Shown piece by piece: positions 24,624-32,091 of a stretch of 38,127 nt of DNA. A program made the translations under genes and the position numbers. The notes beneath the pieces were generated by a model that worked only from the letters and a program-made list of their open reading frames with translations, was not told the DNA's origin and searched no databases. Every line of letters starts with the position of its first letter. Position 1 is the first letter of the stretch. The stretch is from positions 1 to 38,127 of the forward strand of contig CAVHRT010000008.1 of NCBI GenBank assembly GCA_963638355.1, read 5' to 3'. The stretch comes from W0P28-013 sp963638355. Lineage in GTDB: Bacteria > Bacteroidota > Bacteroidia > Bacteroidales > Paludibacteraceae.

Positions 24624-24631
24624 CAAAGGTA
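24624..24631 (-). promoter_or_regulatory. -7 box of the kinase/RapZ-C gene
   Basis: TACCTTTG on the minus strand matches TAnnTTTG. Its usual distance to the start site (about 4 nt) puts transcription start at about 24620, directly at the ATG (24617-24619), so the mRNA may be leaderless. Confidence 0.55.
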
Positions 24632-24690
24632 CATTTTTTTCAAGACAGATTGTCCAAAATCTATGCTCCATGTTCTAAAAATCTATGCTC

Positions 24691-24721
24691 TAAAAAAAGG
24701 GCTCTGCAAAATTGCAAAGCC
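24691..24721 (-). terminator. Terminator of the EEP nuclease gene
   Basis: On the minus strand GGCTTTGCAA pairs with TTGCAGAGCC and is followed by CTTTTTTT, about 9 nt after the stop codon. CTATGCTCTAA words follow. Confidence 0.75.
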
Positions 24722-24729
24722 GCTTTTCT

Positions 24730-25767
24730 TTATTTTTTCACCACCCAAATCAAACTCGGGAAGTGATCGCTGTAACCGTTGGTCCAAGTGCCGGCCGAAT
24801 GCGTACGCAGCGGATAGCCTTTGCGTTTGCCCGACTGCTCTTTCAAGAAATCTTTGTTGAAAATCTCCGATTTCCAATAGGTGAGCGTCGAAAGATCGCT
24901 CTTGTCGAGCCACTCGGTCGAAACCATCACCATATCGTACAAGCACCATACATCTTGATAACCCAGCGTGCCAGTGCCACTCTTGTAGATGTTGTAGCAC
25001 GGATTGTAGAGTTCGCCCGGCTGCATTTTGTCGCGCTCATGTTTTGCACCAAGATATTTTTGAATGCATTCGGTGTCGGGATCGTCGTTCAAGTCGCCCA
25101 TCACCACGATTTTGGCGTTTGGTTCGATAGCGAAAATGGAGTCGCAGATCCATTTGGTAGTCAGTGCGGCATCGTTACGTTTTGGCGTAGAAACTTTTTC
25201 ACCGCCGTATTTCGATGGCCAGTGAAGCACGATCACATGAATTTGCTCGCCGTCGAGCAGACCAGTAACGCACAATTGATCACGCGAAACGAATGGTTTC
25301 GACAATTCATAACGCAAGTGGTGCGATACGATATTTGTAGGTGTAAACACATCGGCATTGTAGATCATGCCAACATCTACGCCGCGGCGGTCAGGACCTT
25401 CGATACAGATGGTTTTCAGATTGCGGTCGGCCAGCACGGGTTGCGACACAAGATCTTTAATCACCTCTTCGTTTTCGATCTCCGAAACGCCAAGTACAGC
25501 CAACTCCTTCGGAAATTTAGAGATGGCGTACGACATGTTTTTAATCTTGTTTTGGTACTTAAAACCAGTCCAGTGGTAGCCACCATCGGGCAAGAATTGC
25601 GAGTCGTCGGTGTCGGGCGAGTCGATGGTGTCGAACAGGTTTTCGAGGTTGTAGAATCCGATGACATACTTTTGCAGAGTTCCCGTTTTTGCAGGCGTTT
25701 CGGTCTGAGCCGAAACCACAAGTGCTGCAGGCAGTGCCGCAATAAGTAAAAGGTGTTTGAGTTTCAT
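24730..25767 (-). CDS. Secreted endonuclease/exonuclease/phosphatase-family enzyme
   Basis: The product has 345 residues, with a signal peptide (1-20, ending LVVSAQ). The EEP fold motifs are all there: FYNLENLFDT (metal-linked Asn), GVSEIENEEV (metal Glu), RRGVDVGMIY, VMGDLNDDPD (Asp/Asn pair) and GYSDHFPSL (Asp-His). All catalytic positions are intact, so an active Mg2+-dependent phosphodiesterase is expected, acting in the periplasm or outside. DNA or RNA is the likeliest substrate given the divergent neighbour genes, but phospho-lipid or inositol-phosphate substrates also occur in the family. The frame runs to 25809, but ATG 25767 is the one that starts the signal peptide. Confidence 0.92.
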   Translation of the reverse strand: MKLKHLLLIAALPAALVVSAQTETPAKTGTLQKYVIGFYNLENLFDTIDSPDTDDSQFLPDGGYHWTGFKYQNKIKNMSYAISKFPKELAVLGVSEIENEEVIKDLVSQPVLADRNLKTICIEGPDRRGVDVGMIYNADVFTPTNIVSHHLRYELSKPFVSRDQLCVTGLLDGEQIHVIVLHWPSKYGGEKVSTPKRNDAALTTKWICDSIFAIEPNAKIVVMGDLNDDPDTECIQKYLGAKHERDKMQPGELYNPCYNIYKSGTGTLGYQDVWCLYDMVMVSTEWLDKSDLSTLTYWKSEIFNKDFLKEQSGKRKGYPLRTHSAGTWTNGYSDHFPSLIWVVKK

Positions 25768-25851
25768 TGTGTTTTGCGTGTTATTAGATTTAATATGGTG
25801 TATTTTCACGATTTTCCGCCATTCGCTTGTGACGGCTTTACATTATCGGTG

Positions 25852-25882
25852 CAAAATTGGCATTTTTTTTTGACATGACAAA
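25852..25882 (-). promoter_or_regulatory. Promoter of the EEP nuclease gene
   Basis: On the minus strand TTTG (complement of 25879-25882) is followed after 19 nt by CAATTTTG (complement of 25852-25859), one mismatch from TAnnTTTG. The predicted leader is about 80 nt. Confidence 0.5.
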
Positions 25883-25937
25883 ATTTTTTTGCCACGAAAT
25901 TCCATAAAAATTTTCGTACTTACAAAACGCTCTTTTT

Positions 25938-25966
25938 NNNNNNNNNNNNNNNNNNNNNNNNNNNNN
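25938..25966. other. Assembly gap (29 N)
   Basis: The gap lies in the divergent spacer between the nuclease and the TonB-dependent receptor. The right side begins AATCGCTTTTTTG, which recurs at 26017-26029, and the left side ends in CGCTCTTTTT, so the gap may hide a short tandem repeat that the assembler could not close. The true length is unknown. Confidence 0.9.
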
Positions 25967-26030
25967 AATCGCTTTTTTGATTAAAAATTGAAAGCAAAAG
26001 GCATTTGGTTGAAAAAAAATCGCTTTTTTG

Positions 26031-26062
26031 TTTTGTCGGTTGAAAATAAAAGCGTAATATTG
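26031..26062 (+). promoter_or_regulatory. Promoter of the TonB-dependent receptor operon
   Basis: TTTTG (26031-26035), 19 nt, then TAATATTG (26055-26062), one mismatch from TAnnTTTG. Predicted start near 26066, with a leader of about 70 nt before the ATG at 26135. It sits back to back with the nuclease promoter. Confidence 0.55.
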
Positions 26063-26134
26063 CAGTCGCAAAAATGCGTAAAAAGCAACGAATTGATTTT
26101 TTTGCAATAACCGAAAAATAATACCACACACACC

Positions 26135-29100
26135 ATGAGAAAAACACTATTGTTTGCCCTCGCTCTTTCGGCATCAGTTTTTGCTGGCGCACAAAATGTA
26201 GTCAAGGGTGTCATTAAAATTGCAGGGACGAACGAACCTGCAGTGGGTGCTACAGTTACGCTGCAAGGTCAGCAGGCCTCGGCTGTAACCGACGGACTTG
26301 GTCGCTTTTCTATCGATGCCGTGAAGGCTGGCGACGAAGTGCTTACCATAGCACTCGACAACTACGATGTAGAGACTCGCCCCATCACCATTTCGGGCTT
26401 GGAAACGCTCGATCTTGGCGTTATGACTCTGCAATCGGCCGAAGAGGAAGCCATTCAAGAACTCACCGAAGATGCTTTCCTTGCCATGTCGGATGTAGAA
26501 TTTGACGACGAGGACGGACTTTCGTCACAAACCATTTCGGGTCTGCTTTTCTCGAAAGGCGATGTTTTCACCGGCACAGCAAGTTATGGTTTCAGCGCAG
26601 CGCGCTACCGTGTACGCGGCTACGAACAACGCTACGAAAGCACATATATAAATGGTGTAAACTTTAACGATGGCGAGCGCGGACGGTTCAACTATTCGTC
26701 GATTGGCGGTTTGAACTACGCTTTCCGCAACAAAGAGTTGATCAACAACTTTGCGCCAAACTCGTATGCCTACGGCAATCTGGGCAACACCACCAACATC
26801 GATATTCGCGCATCGAAATATGCACGCGGCGGCAATGTAAGCGTTTCGGCAACGAACCGCTCGTATTGGCTGCGCGCCCAAGCGACCTACGCCACTGGCT
26901 TGATGGCCAACGGCTGGGCATTCACGGTGAGCGGTTCGTATCGCTGGAGCGACCAAAACGTGAACAGCACAAAACTCTTCGCCCGCAACGAAGGCACATT
27001 CTACAACTCTGGCGCGCTATTCTTCAGTGCCGAAAAGGTGTTTAACGACCACCACAGCCTGAACATTGCCGCATGGTGCGCTCCAACCGAACGCGCTGGC
27101 TCGTCGGCTCTGACGCAAGAGACTGTTGACCTGACCTCGACCTACTACAACCCTTATTGGGGCTGGTACAACGGTGAAAAACGCAACTCGCGCATTGTGC
27201 ACAGTTACGACCCTACCCTGCTGCTCAACTACGACTGGAAAATTTCGGAAGGACAAACCTTGAAATTCGGTCTTGGCGCACACTACAGCATGTATAGCAA
27301 CTCGGCTATCACATTCTACAACGCACCAGACCCACGTCCCGACTACTACCGCAATCTGCCAAGTTACCAATTGGCTGGCTGGGGACTTGCAAGCGATGGC
27401 AACTTCTACCACGACTACGACTACCGCATGAGCGGCGGCTCGGAAGATTGGAAAGGTGGTGACCAGAGCAAAATTCTGACAAACGTAGACGCCTACAACA
27501 ACCTGACCAACATTTGGAAAAGTGGTTATGGCAAAAAAGGTGATGTGAACACACAAATGGACTGGAACGCCATGTACAACGCCAACGCCATGAATAACAT
27601 CATCAATCCAAATGGCATGGCAAAATACATGCAAGAACGCCGTCACAACAACATTTTCGAGACCGTATTCAACGCTACATACGAAAACAAGACCTTCGAC
27701 CACCTGAACATTGTGGCTGGTTTGGAGGCTAAATATTCGAAAGGTCGCCACTACAAAACCATCGACGACCTGATGGGCGGCAACCAGTGGTACGATATCG
27801 ACCCATTCTCGGATCGCGACATCAACGACTTGGCCGAAGACGTGGCAATGACGGCCACCGATGTGCAATATGTGCGCATCAACGACTTGCAAGTCGATGC
27901 AAACGGCAATCCAATAGCAGGTCAATCTGCGAAAAGAATCACCGACAAAAAGACACACTTTGGTTACGACTACGACATTGATGTGGCTCGCGTAGCGGCA
28001 TTCGCACACAACTCGTGGGATTTCCACAACATCGAATTCTACTACGGATTAAAATTTACTTACACCGATTTTTGGCGTACAGGTCGCATGAACAACGGTC
28101 GTGCTTGGTACTTGACGCAACAACTTAGCGAAACGGTAACATCGAAAGGCAAAGGCAAAATGCACAACTTCTTCGATCCTTCGTTCAAAGCAGGATTTGT
28201 GTATAAATTCAATGGTCACCACCGTCTGTCGGCCGATGTTCTGATGGAGACACGCGCTCCACTGCCTACGAACTACTACATTTCGCAGCGCATTACCGAC
28301 CGCAGCATCGATAGTTTCTTCAACAAATATCCAACGGCTAGTGGATTCTTGAAAAACTATGGTCTGACCGAAAAAATTCTCTCGTACGATGTGAACTACG
28401 TTGTAACCTATCCGCGTGTGCGTGGTCGCTTGAGCTTGTATCGCACGCACTCTGTCGACGGAATAGAGAGCAATGGCTACTACAACGACGAATACCGCAC
28501 CTTCATCAACCACTTGATGTACAATGTGAACAAGATTTACCAAGGTGGCGAATTGGGCGTTTCGGTGAAACTGAACGGCAACTTTACGCTGAGTGGCGTG
28601 TTGGCATACAACGAGGCACACTACACCAACGACCCAGTGGGTGTTGAGAGTGCCGAAAATGGTATGAAGATCGACGGCAAGCAGGAGGTTGTTGACCGCA
28701 TAATGCTGACCACACAAGGCATTAACGGCAAAGCAGTGAAAGTGGCTAGCGGTCCGCAATTGGCTGCCATGCTCAAACTCAACTTCTTCCACAGCAAGAT
28801 GTGGTTTGCCGACCTCAGCATTAGCTACTACGACCAGAATTACCTTGGCGTGGCTCCAAGCCGCTATTCGAAAGGCATACTCACTGGCACACGCGCCGAT
28901 GGCTCGACAGCCAACACTTGGTACGGCAGCAATTCGACCGCAGCCGAAAAACAGGCAAAAATTGACGCTCTTGGCACACAAGAATCGCTGTTCGAAGGTG
29001 CAAAATGGTATAACCACATTATGGTTGACGCATCGGTTGGTAAACTCATCTATCTGAAAAACAACCGCTCTATCAACATCAACTTGAGCTTGAACAACAT

Positions 29101-29269
29101 TACCAACAACACAGGTTTGAAGACTGGCGGTTGGCAGCAAGCACGCATACCAACAACCACCTACCGCCAATCGACCTACAAAGTATCGAACTTTGTGGAT
29201 AAATATCCATCGAAGTACTACTACGCATGGGGCTTCAACTTCTTCCTGAATGTTGGTTTCAAATTCTAA
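26135..29269 (+). CDS. TonB-dependent outer-membrane receptor
   Basis: The product has 1044 residues. A signal peptide (1-20, ending FAGAQ) is followed by a carboxypeptidase-regulatory-like beta-sandwich (about 22-100: GVIKIAGTNEPAVGATVTLQ, TDGLGRFSIDAV, GDEVLTIALDNY). The plug domain follows (about 130-240, with YRVRGYEQRYESTYINGVNF), and then a 22-strand-type barrel rich in Y, N, W and aromatic turns, ending in F-L-N-V-G-F-K-F with a terminal Phe as needed for barrel insertion. There is no SusD partner; instead two lipoproteins follow on the same strand. Import should be driven by TonB/ExbB/ExbD. The ligand cannot be read from sequence. Confidence 0.93.
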   Translation: MRKTLLFALALSASVFAGAQNVVKGVIKIAGTNEPAVGATVTLQGQQASAVTDGLGRFSIDAVKAGDEVLTIALDNYDVETRPITISGLETLDLGVMTLQSAEEEAIQELTEDAFLAMSDVEFDDEDGLSSQTISGLLFSKGDVFTGTASYGFSAARYRVRGYEQRYESTYINGVNFNDGERGRFNYSSIGGLNYAFRNKELINNFAPNSYAYGNLGNTTNIDIRASKYARGGNVSVSATNRSYWLRAQATYATGLMANGWAFTVSGSYRWSDQNVNSTKLFARNEGTFYNSGALFFSAEKVFNDHHSLNIAAWCAPTERAGSSALTQETVDLTSTYYNPYWGWYNGEKRNSRIVHSYDPTLLLNYDWKISEGQTLKFGLGAHYSMYSNSAITFYNAPDPRPDYYRNLPSYQLAGWGLASDGNFYHDYDYRMSGGSEDWKGGDQSKILTNVDAYNNLTNIWKSGYGKKGDVNTQMDWNAMYNANAMNNIINPNGMAKYMQERRHNNIFETVFNATYENKTFDHLNIVAGLEAKYSKGRHYKTIDDLMGGNQWYDIDPFSDRDINDLAEDVAMTATDVQYVRINDLQVDANGNPIAGQSAKRITDKKTHFGYDYDIDVARVAAFAHNSWDFHNIEFYYGLKFTYTDFWRTGRMNNGRAWYLTQQLSETVTSKGKGKMHNFFDPSFKAGFVYKFNGHHRLSADVLMETRAPLPTNYYISQRITDRSIDSFFNKYPTASGFLKNYGLTEKILSYDVNYVVTYPRVRGRLSLYRTHSVDGIESNGYYNDEYRTFINHLMYNVNKIYQGGELGVSVKLNGNFTLSGVLAYNEAHYTNDPVGVESAENGMKIDGKQEVVDRIMLTTQGINGKAVKVASGPQLAAMLKLNFFHSKMWFADLSISYYDQNYLGVAPSRYSKGILTGTRADGSTANTWYGSNSTAAEKQAKIDALGTQESLFEGAKWYNHIMVDASVGKLIYLKNNRSININLSLNNITNNTGLKTGGWQQARIPTTTYRQSTYKVSNFVDKYPSKYYYAWGFNFFLNVGFKF

Positions 29270-29305
29270 GAGATGCGATTTTGTTAACTTGAAAAAATTA
29301 CGACT

Positions 29306-30439
29306 ATGAAATACACAAAGTATATTTTAGGTTTGGCGGCCGTGGTTGCACTGGTTGGTTGCCACAAATACGACGAAAACAAAGACGTGAACTACGAAGG
29401 CAACTATGTAGAAAATGGTTCCGACAAAGAGTGGAAAGCCACCATGACTATTGGTGATCTGGTGAGTGACGAAAACATTTTCTCCGAATTTGGTGACACA
29501 GAGAACTATCCACCGCGTCCACGCTCGTACCAAGGTGCAAAAACAAGCGGCGAAAATCTTGGCTTGTTCAGCGTCGAGGACATTACAAAAGACATCATTA
29601 TTGTTGGTCGCATTGCTTCGACCGATGTACCTGGCAATATCTACAAAAGCATATACATTCAAGATTGCGCCAATCCTGACTATGGCATGAAAATTTCGGT
29701 TGATGCAGGCAGCCTTGGCGGCATGTACCCAATCGGACAAAAAATTGCCATTAAACTGCAAGGTCTAGCCATTGGCAAATATGCACGCATGCCTCAAATT
29801 GGCATTCCATATTACAACAACGCTAAAGATGGCATGGACGATTCTGGCAAAGCAGGTTGGGAAATTGGACGCATTCCGCCTCAAGTGTTCAAAGAGCATG
29901 TGCAACTGATTGGCGTGCCAGATACGAGCCAAATTAAGGTGAAAGACATGACCATTGCCGAGATTAAAGCAACCGCTAACGACTATAAGGAAATTGCGAA
30001 ACTCACAAGCCGTTTGGTGCGCATTAATAATGTTAGTTTTGTGCCATACACATGGAGCACTTCAGGTGATTTGAGCGAGTTGAGCGGCACAATCGATTGC
30101 GCCAGCGATGGTAGCGCCAATGTGTTTGCTCCCACAACTGGTGGCATAGGTTATCCACAATCGCGCCTATTTACCTGTGGTGAGGTTGATTCGGTGCTCG
30201 CAGTTGAATGCTTGGCACTTGGAACCAGCGAGTATGCAAAATTTGCTTGTGCAACACTGCCTAACAAAGCATACAGAGGCTCGGTTACTGGCTTTGTTTC
30301 GTACTATTGGGACAATGGCAAATACAGCGCCGTGAACAACAAAGTTTGGAGCATCACCATCAATGGTTTGGATTGGCTTGACCTGAAAAACGGCGACGAA
30401 GAATGGAGAGCCGAGGAGGTCTACTACCCAGCGTACTAG
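29306..30439 (+). CDS. DUF5689 lipoprotein with OB-fold-like domain
   Basis: The product has 377 residues, with a lipobox at VALVGC (Cys 19). A conserved segment near residues 95-170 (IIIVGRIASTDVPGNIYKSI followed by YIQD, then IGQKIAIKLQGLAIGKY) is the DUF5689 core. It has the strand pattern of nucleic-acid-binding OB folds found beside secreted nucleases (YhcR-like). The C-terminal part (SGTIDCASDGSANVF, YRGSVTGFVSYYWDNGKYS) looks like a second, less regular beta domain. It starts 36 nt after the receptor stop and is surely in the same operon; it is probably a surface partner of the receptor. Confidence 0.88.
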   Translation: MKYTKYILGLAAVVALVGCHKYDENKDVNYEGNYVENGSDKEWKATMTIGDLVSDENIFSEFGDTENYPPRPRSYQGAKTSGENLGLFSVEDITKDIIIVGRIASTDVPGNIYKSIYIQDCANPDYGMKISVDAGSLGGMYPIGQKIAIKLQGLAIGKYARMPQIGIPYYNNAKDGMDDSGKAGWEIGRIPPQVFKEHVQLIGVPDTSQIKVKDMTIAEIKATANDYKEIAKLTSRLVRINNVSFVPYTWSTSGDLSELSGTIDCASDGSANVFAPTTGGIGYPQSRLFTCGEVDSVLAVECLALGTSEYAKFACATLPNKAYRGSVTGFVSYYWDNGKYSAVNNKVWSITINGLDWLDLKNGDEEWRAEEVYYPAY

Positions 30440-30531
30440 AAAATGAGTTATTGATTTAATGAATCAATAATTTAATGAGATTGGAATCAAATAAAACATT
30501 TTATTCATTAACCTTTTAATTTTATTTTATC

Positions 30532-31437
30532 ATGAAAACTTCAAAATTTTTCTTTGGAGCAATGCTCGCAGTAGCATGCACAGCAGCCCTTGTTGGTTGC
30601 AAAAAAGACGAAGGTACAAGCAGTGATCCGTTCGACAACACCGACAAAGACGGTGGTGACGAAATCGTTACTCCTACCCCTGGTGACCGCGACGGTTCGG
30701 AAGCCAACCCTTACAATGTTCAAGACCTGCTTGACATGAAAACAAACAGCACTCTGCCTGACAAAGACGCTGGCACGACCAAATCGTGGGTTTCGGGTTA
30801 CATTGTAGGTAGCTACAACTTCGACAACGATCCAAAATGGATTATTGGCACAGACAACGCAGTTACCACCAATGTACTGATTGCTGACGCTGCCGACTGC
30901 ACCGACACTTATGCCGTTGCAACCGTTAAACTTGGTGACTTTGCAAGCGTACTGAACTTGAGTGCTAATCCTAGCAATCTTGGCAAAAAACTCACACTCT
31001 ACGGCATTGTTGAGAAATACTGTGGCGTTGCTGGTGTTGTTGACCTTGAGAAAGCCTTGTTGGATGGTGCAGCCGTTGAACTTCCTGGTGCAGACGACGC
31101 AACTGTAACCGACAACATGACTGTAGCTGAGGCTCTCGCTGCTGCTAGCTCGTTGAAATCGGGCGCTACGACAAGCGGAACTGCAACTGTTATCGGCTAT
31201 GTTACAGAGATCAAAACAGCATACGATGCTACTTATGGAAATGTATCGTTCTACATGAGCGATGACAAAAACGCAACTGCTGCCCAAGGTGATTTCTTGG
31301 CTTTCCGTGTGAAAGGCGATGCTGCAGAAACAGTTCAAAAGGGCGACAAAGTAAAAGTTACTGCTCAACTGACCAACTACAAAGGCAACACTCCTGAGAC
31401 CGTTGCTGGTGGTACTTTTGAGATTGTAGCAGAATAA
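30532..31437 (+). CDS. DUF6359-like lipoprotein with two OB-fold-like domains
   Basis: The product has 301 residues, with a lipobox at ALVGC (Cys 23) and an acidic linker (DPFDNTDKDGGDE). Domain 1 (about 60-180: GSEANPYNVQDLLDM, SWVSGYIVGSY, NVLIAD, KKLTLYGIVEKYCG) resembles DUF6359. Domain 2 (about 205-301: GTATVIGYVTEIKTAYDATY, GNVSFYMSDDKNATAAQGDF, GDKVKVTAQLTNYKG) has the OB pattern with the glycine-rich strand and Y-G-N-x-S-F-Y turn also seen in DUF5689. It ends the operon: a strong terminator follows 25 nt after the stop. The role inferred is ligand binding at the cell surface. Confidence 0.85.
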   Translation: MKTSKFFFGAMLAVACTAALVGCKKDEGTSSDPFDNTDKDGGDEIVTPTPGDRDGSEANPYNVQDLLDMKTNSTLPDKDAGTTKSWVSGYIVGSYNFDNDPKWIIGTDNAVTTNVLIADAADCTDTYAVATVKLGDFASVLNLSANPSNLGKKLTLYGIVEKYCGVAGVVDLEKALLDGAAVELPGADDATVTDNMTVAEALAAASSLKSGATTSGTATVIGYVTEIKTAYDATYGNVSFYMSDDKNATAAQGDFLAFRVKGDAAETVQKGDKVKVTAQLTNYKGNTPETVAGGTFEIVAE

Positions 31438-31461
31438 TTCTGCAGAAGGATAAACAAACAG

Positions 31462-31494
31462 AGTCCCGTGCCGTGAGGTGCGGGGCTTTTTTTT
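31462..31494 (+). terminator. Terminator of the receptor operon
   Basis: AGTCCCG (31462-31468) pairs with CGGGGCT (31481-31487), with inner GTGCC/GGTG pairing, followed by eight T residues. Confidence 0.8.
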
Positions 31495-31499
31495 AGACC

Positions 31500-31660
31500 C
31501 CCTCTTATCCCCCAAGGGGGAGGAGAATTATGAATTAAGAATTAAGAGGGGGGGAGGAAATTTCTGGTTGGAAAGAGTTTATCTGAAGATTTGAAGATTT
31601 GAAAATTATCGGTAAACACTGTGGGCTGCGGAATTGTCAATTATCAATTAGTGTGTGGTG
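31500..31660. repeat. Repeat words downstream of the receptor operon
   Basis: There is no gene here. The stretch holds TCCCCCAAGGGGGA (about 31508-31522), GAATTATGAATTAAGAATTAAG words, the GAAGATTTGAAGATTTGAAA word (31584-31604) and AATTGTCAATTATCAATTA (31632-31650). All have relatives elsewhere in the window. Confidence 0.55.
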
Positions 31661-31668
31661 AGGTTGTC

Positions 31669-31902
31669 TTAATAATCGAACCCCCACCCGTCGCTATCGC
31701 TCCTCGTCCCCCTATCTTTCCGCGTTGCTTCAAGCAGGGGGACAATTCGCATGACGGTTGGTTCAGTGCGTTTGTTGTTGGCTTTAGGTGTCGTATTGTT
31801 TACCTTGCGAACCATTCTCAGTCCGTTTCTCTCCCCCTGCTGCGCCAGCAGATAGGGGGAGTACCGACAACTGTCGGGGTAGGGGTTGAGAGAATCACTC
31901 AA
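31669..31902 (-). repeat. Hairpin-bounded element with a 77-codon frame
   Basis: About 235 bp with two hairpins that share the same stem: GTCCCCCT/AGGGGGAC (31706-31713 with 31736-31743) and CTCCCCCT/AGGGGGAG (31831-31838 with 31854-31861). A third hairpin, CCGACAACTGTCGG, lies at 31864-31877. On the minus strand one frame stays open for 77 codons through the whole element (NGLRMVRKVNNTTPKANNKR and on), but it reads through the hairpins, so real translation is doubtful. It is more likely a non-coding repeated element or the remains of a mobile one. Confidence 0.5.
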
Positions 31903-31944
31903 TAATTCAATAATTCAATGATTCAATGATTCAATAATTGCAAT

Positions 31945-31972
31945 GTAGGGACGCGGCATGGCACGTCACTAC
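31945..31972. repeat. Decayed copy of the GTAGGGACGCGG palindrome
   Basis: GTAGGGACGCGGCATGGCAC followed by GTCACTAC. The left arm matches 16340-16359; the right arm carries mismatches, so the palindrome is imperfect. Confidence 0.65.
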
Positions 31973-31990
31973 AATGCATAATTATGTCAT

Positions 31991-32091
31991 AAACTGCACG
32001 AAATGGAAATTTTTTCAGTTCCAATCTATGCTCTATCTTCTGAAAACCCGCACTGCCCCGTCTTTATTCTTTTGTCCTTACTCTTTACTCT
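31991..32091. repeat. Left boundary repeat of the ATPase cassette
   Basis: AACTGCACGAAATGGAAATT at 31992 is followed, after a short variable stretch, by a 67-bp sequence (32025-32091) that recurs at 33521-33587 with one mismatch. The ATPase stop codon (32091-32093) overlaps the last base of the repeat. The same two parts in the same order and nearly the same spacing (33 against 31 nt) lie on the other side of the ATPase gene. Confidence 0.85.

Noticed and set aside
27017..29170. Two long minus-strand frames (336 and 373 codons) opposite the TonB-dependent receptor
   Set aside because: Both are antisense to a well-supported receptor and show V/H/A-rich shadow composition.
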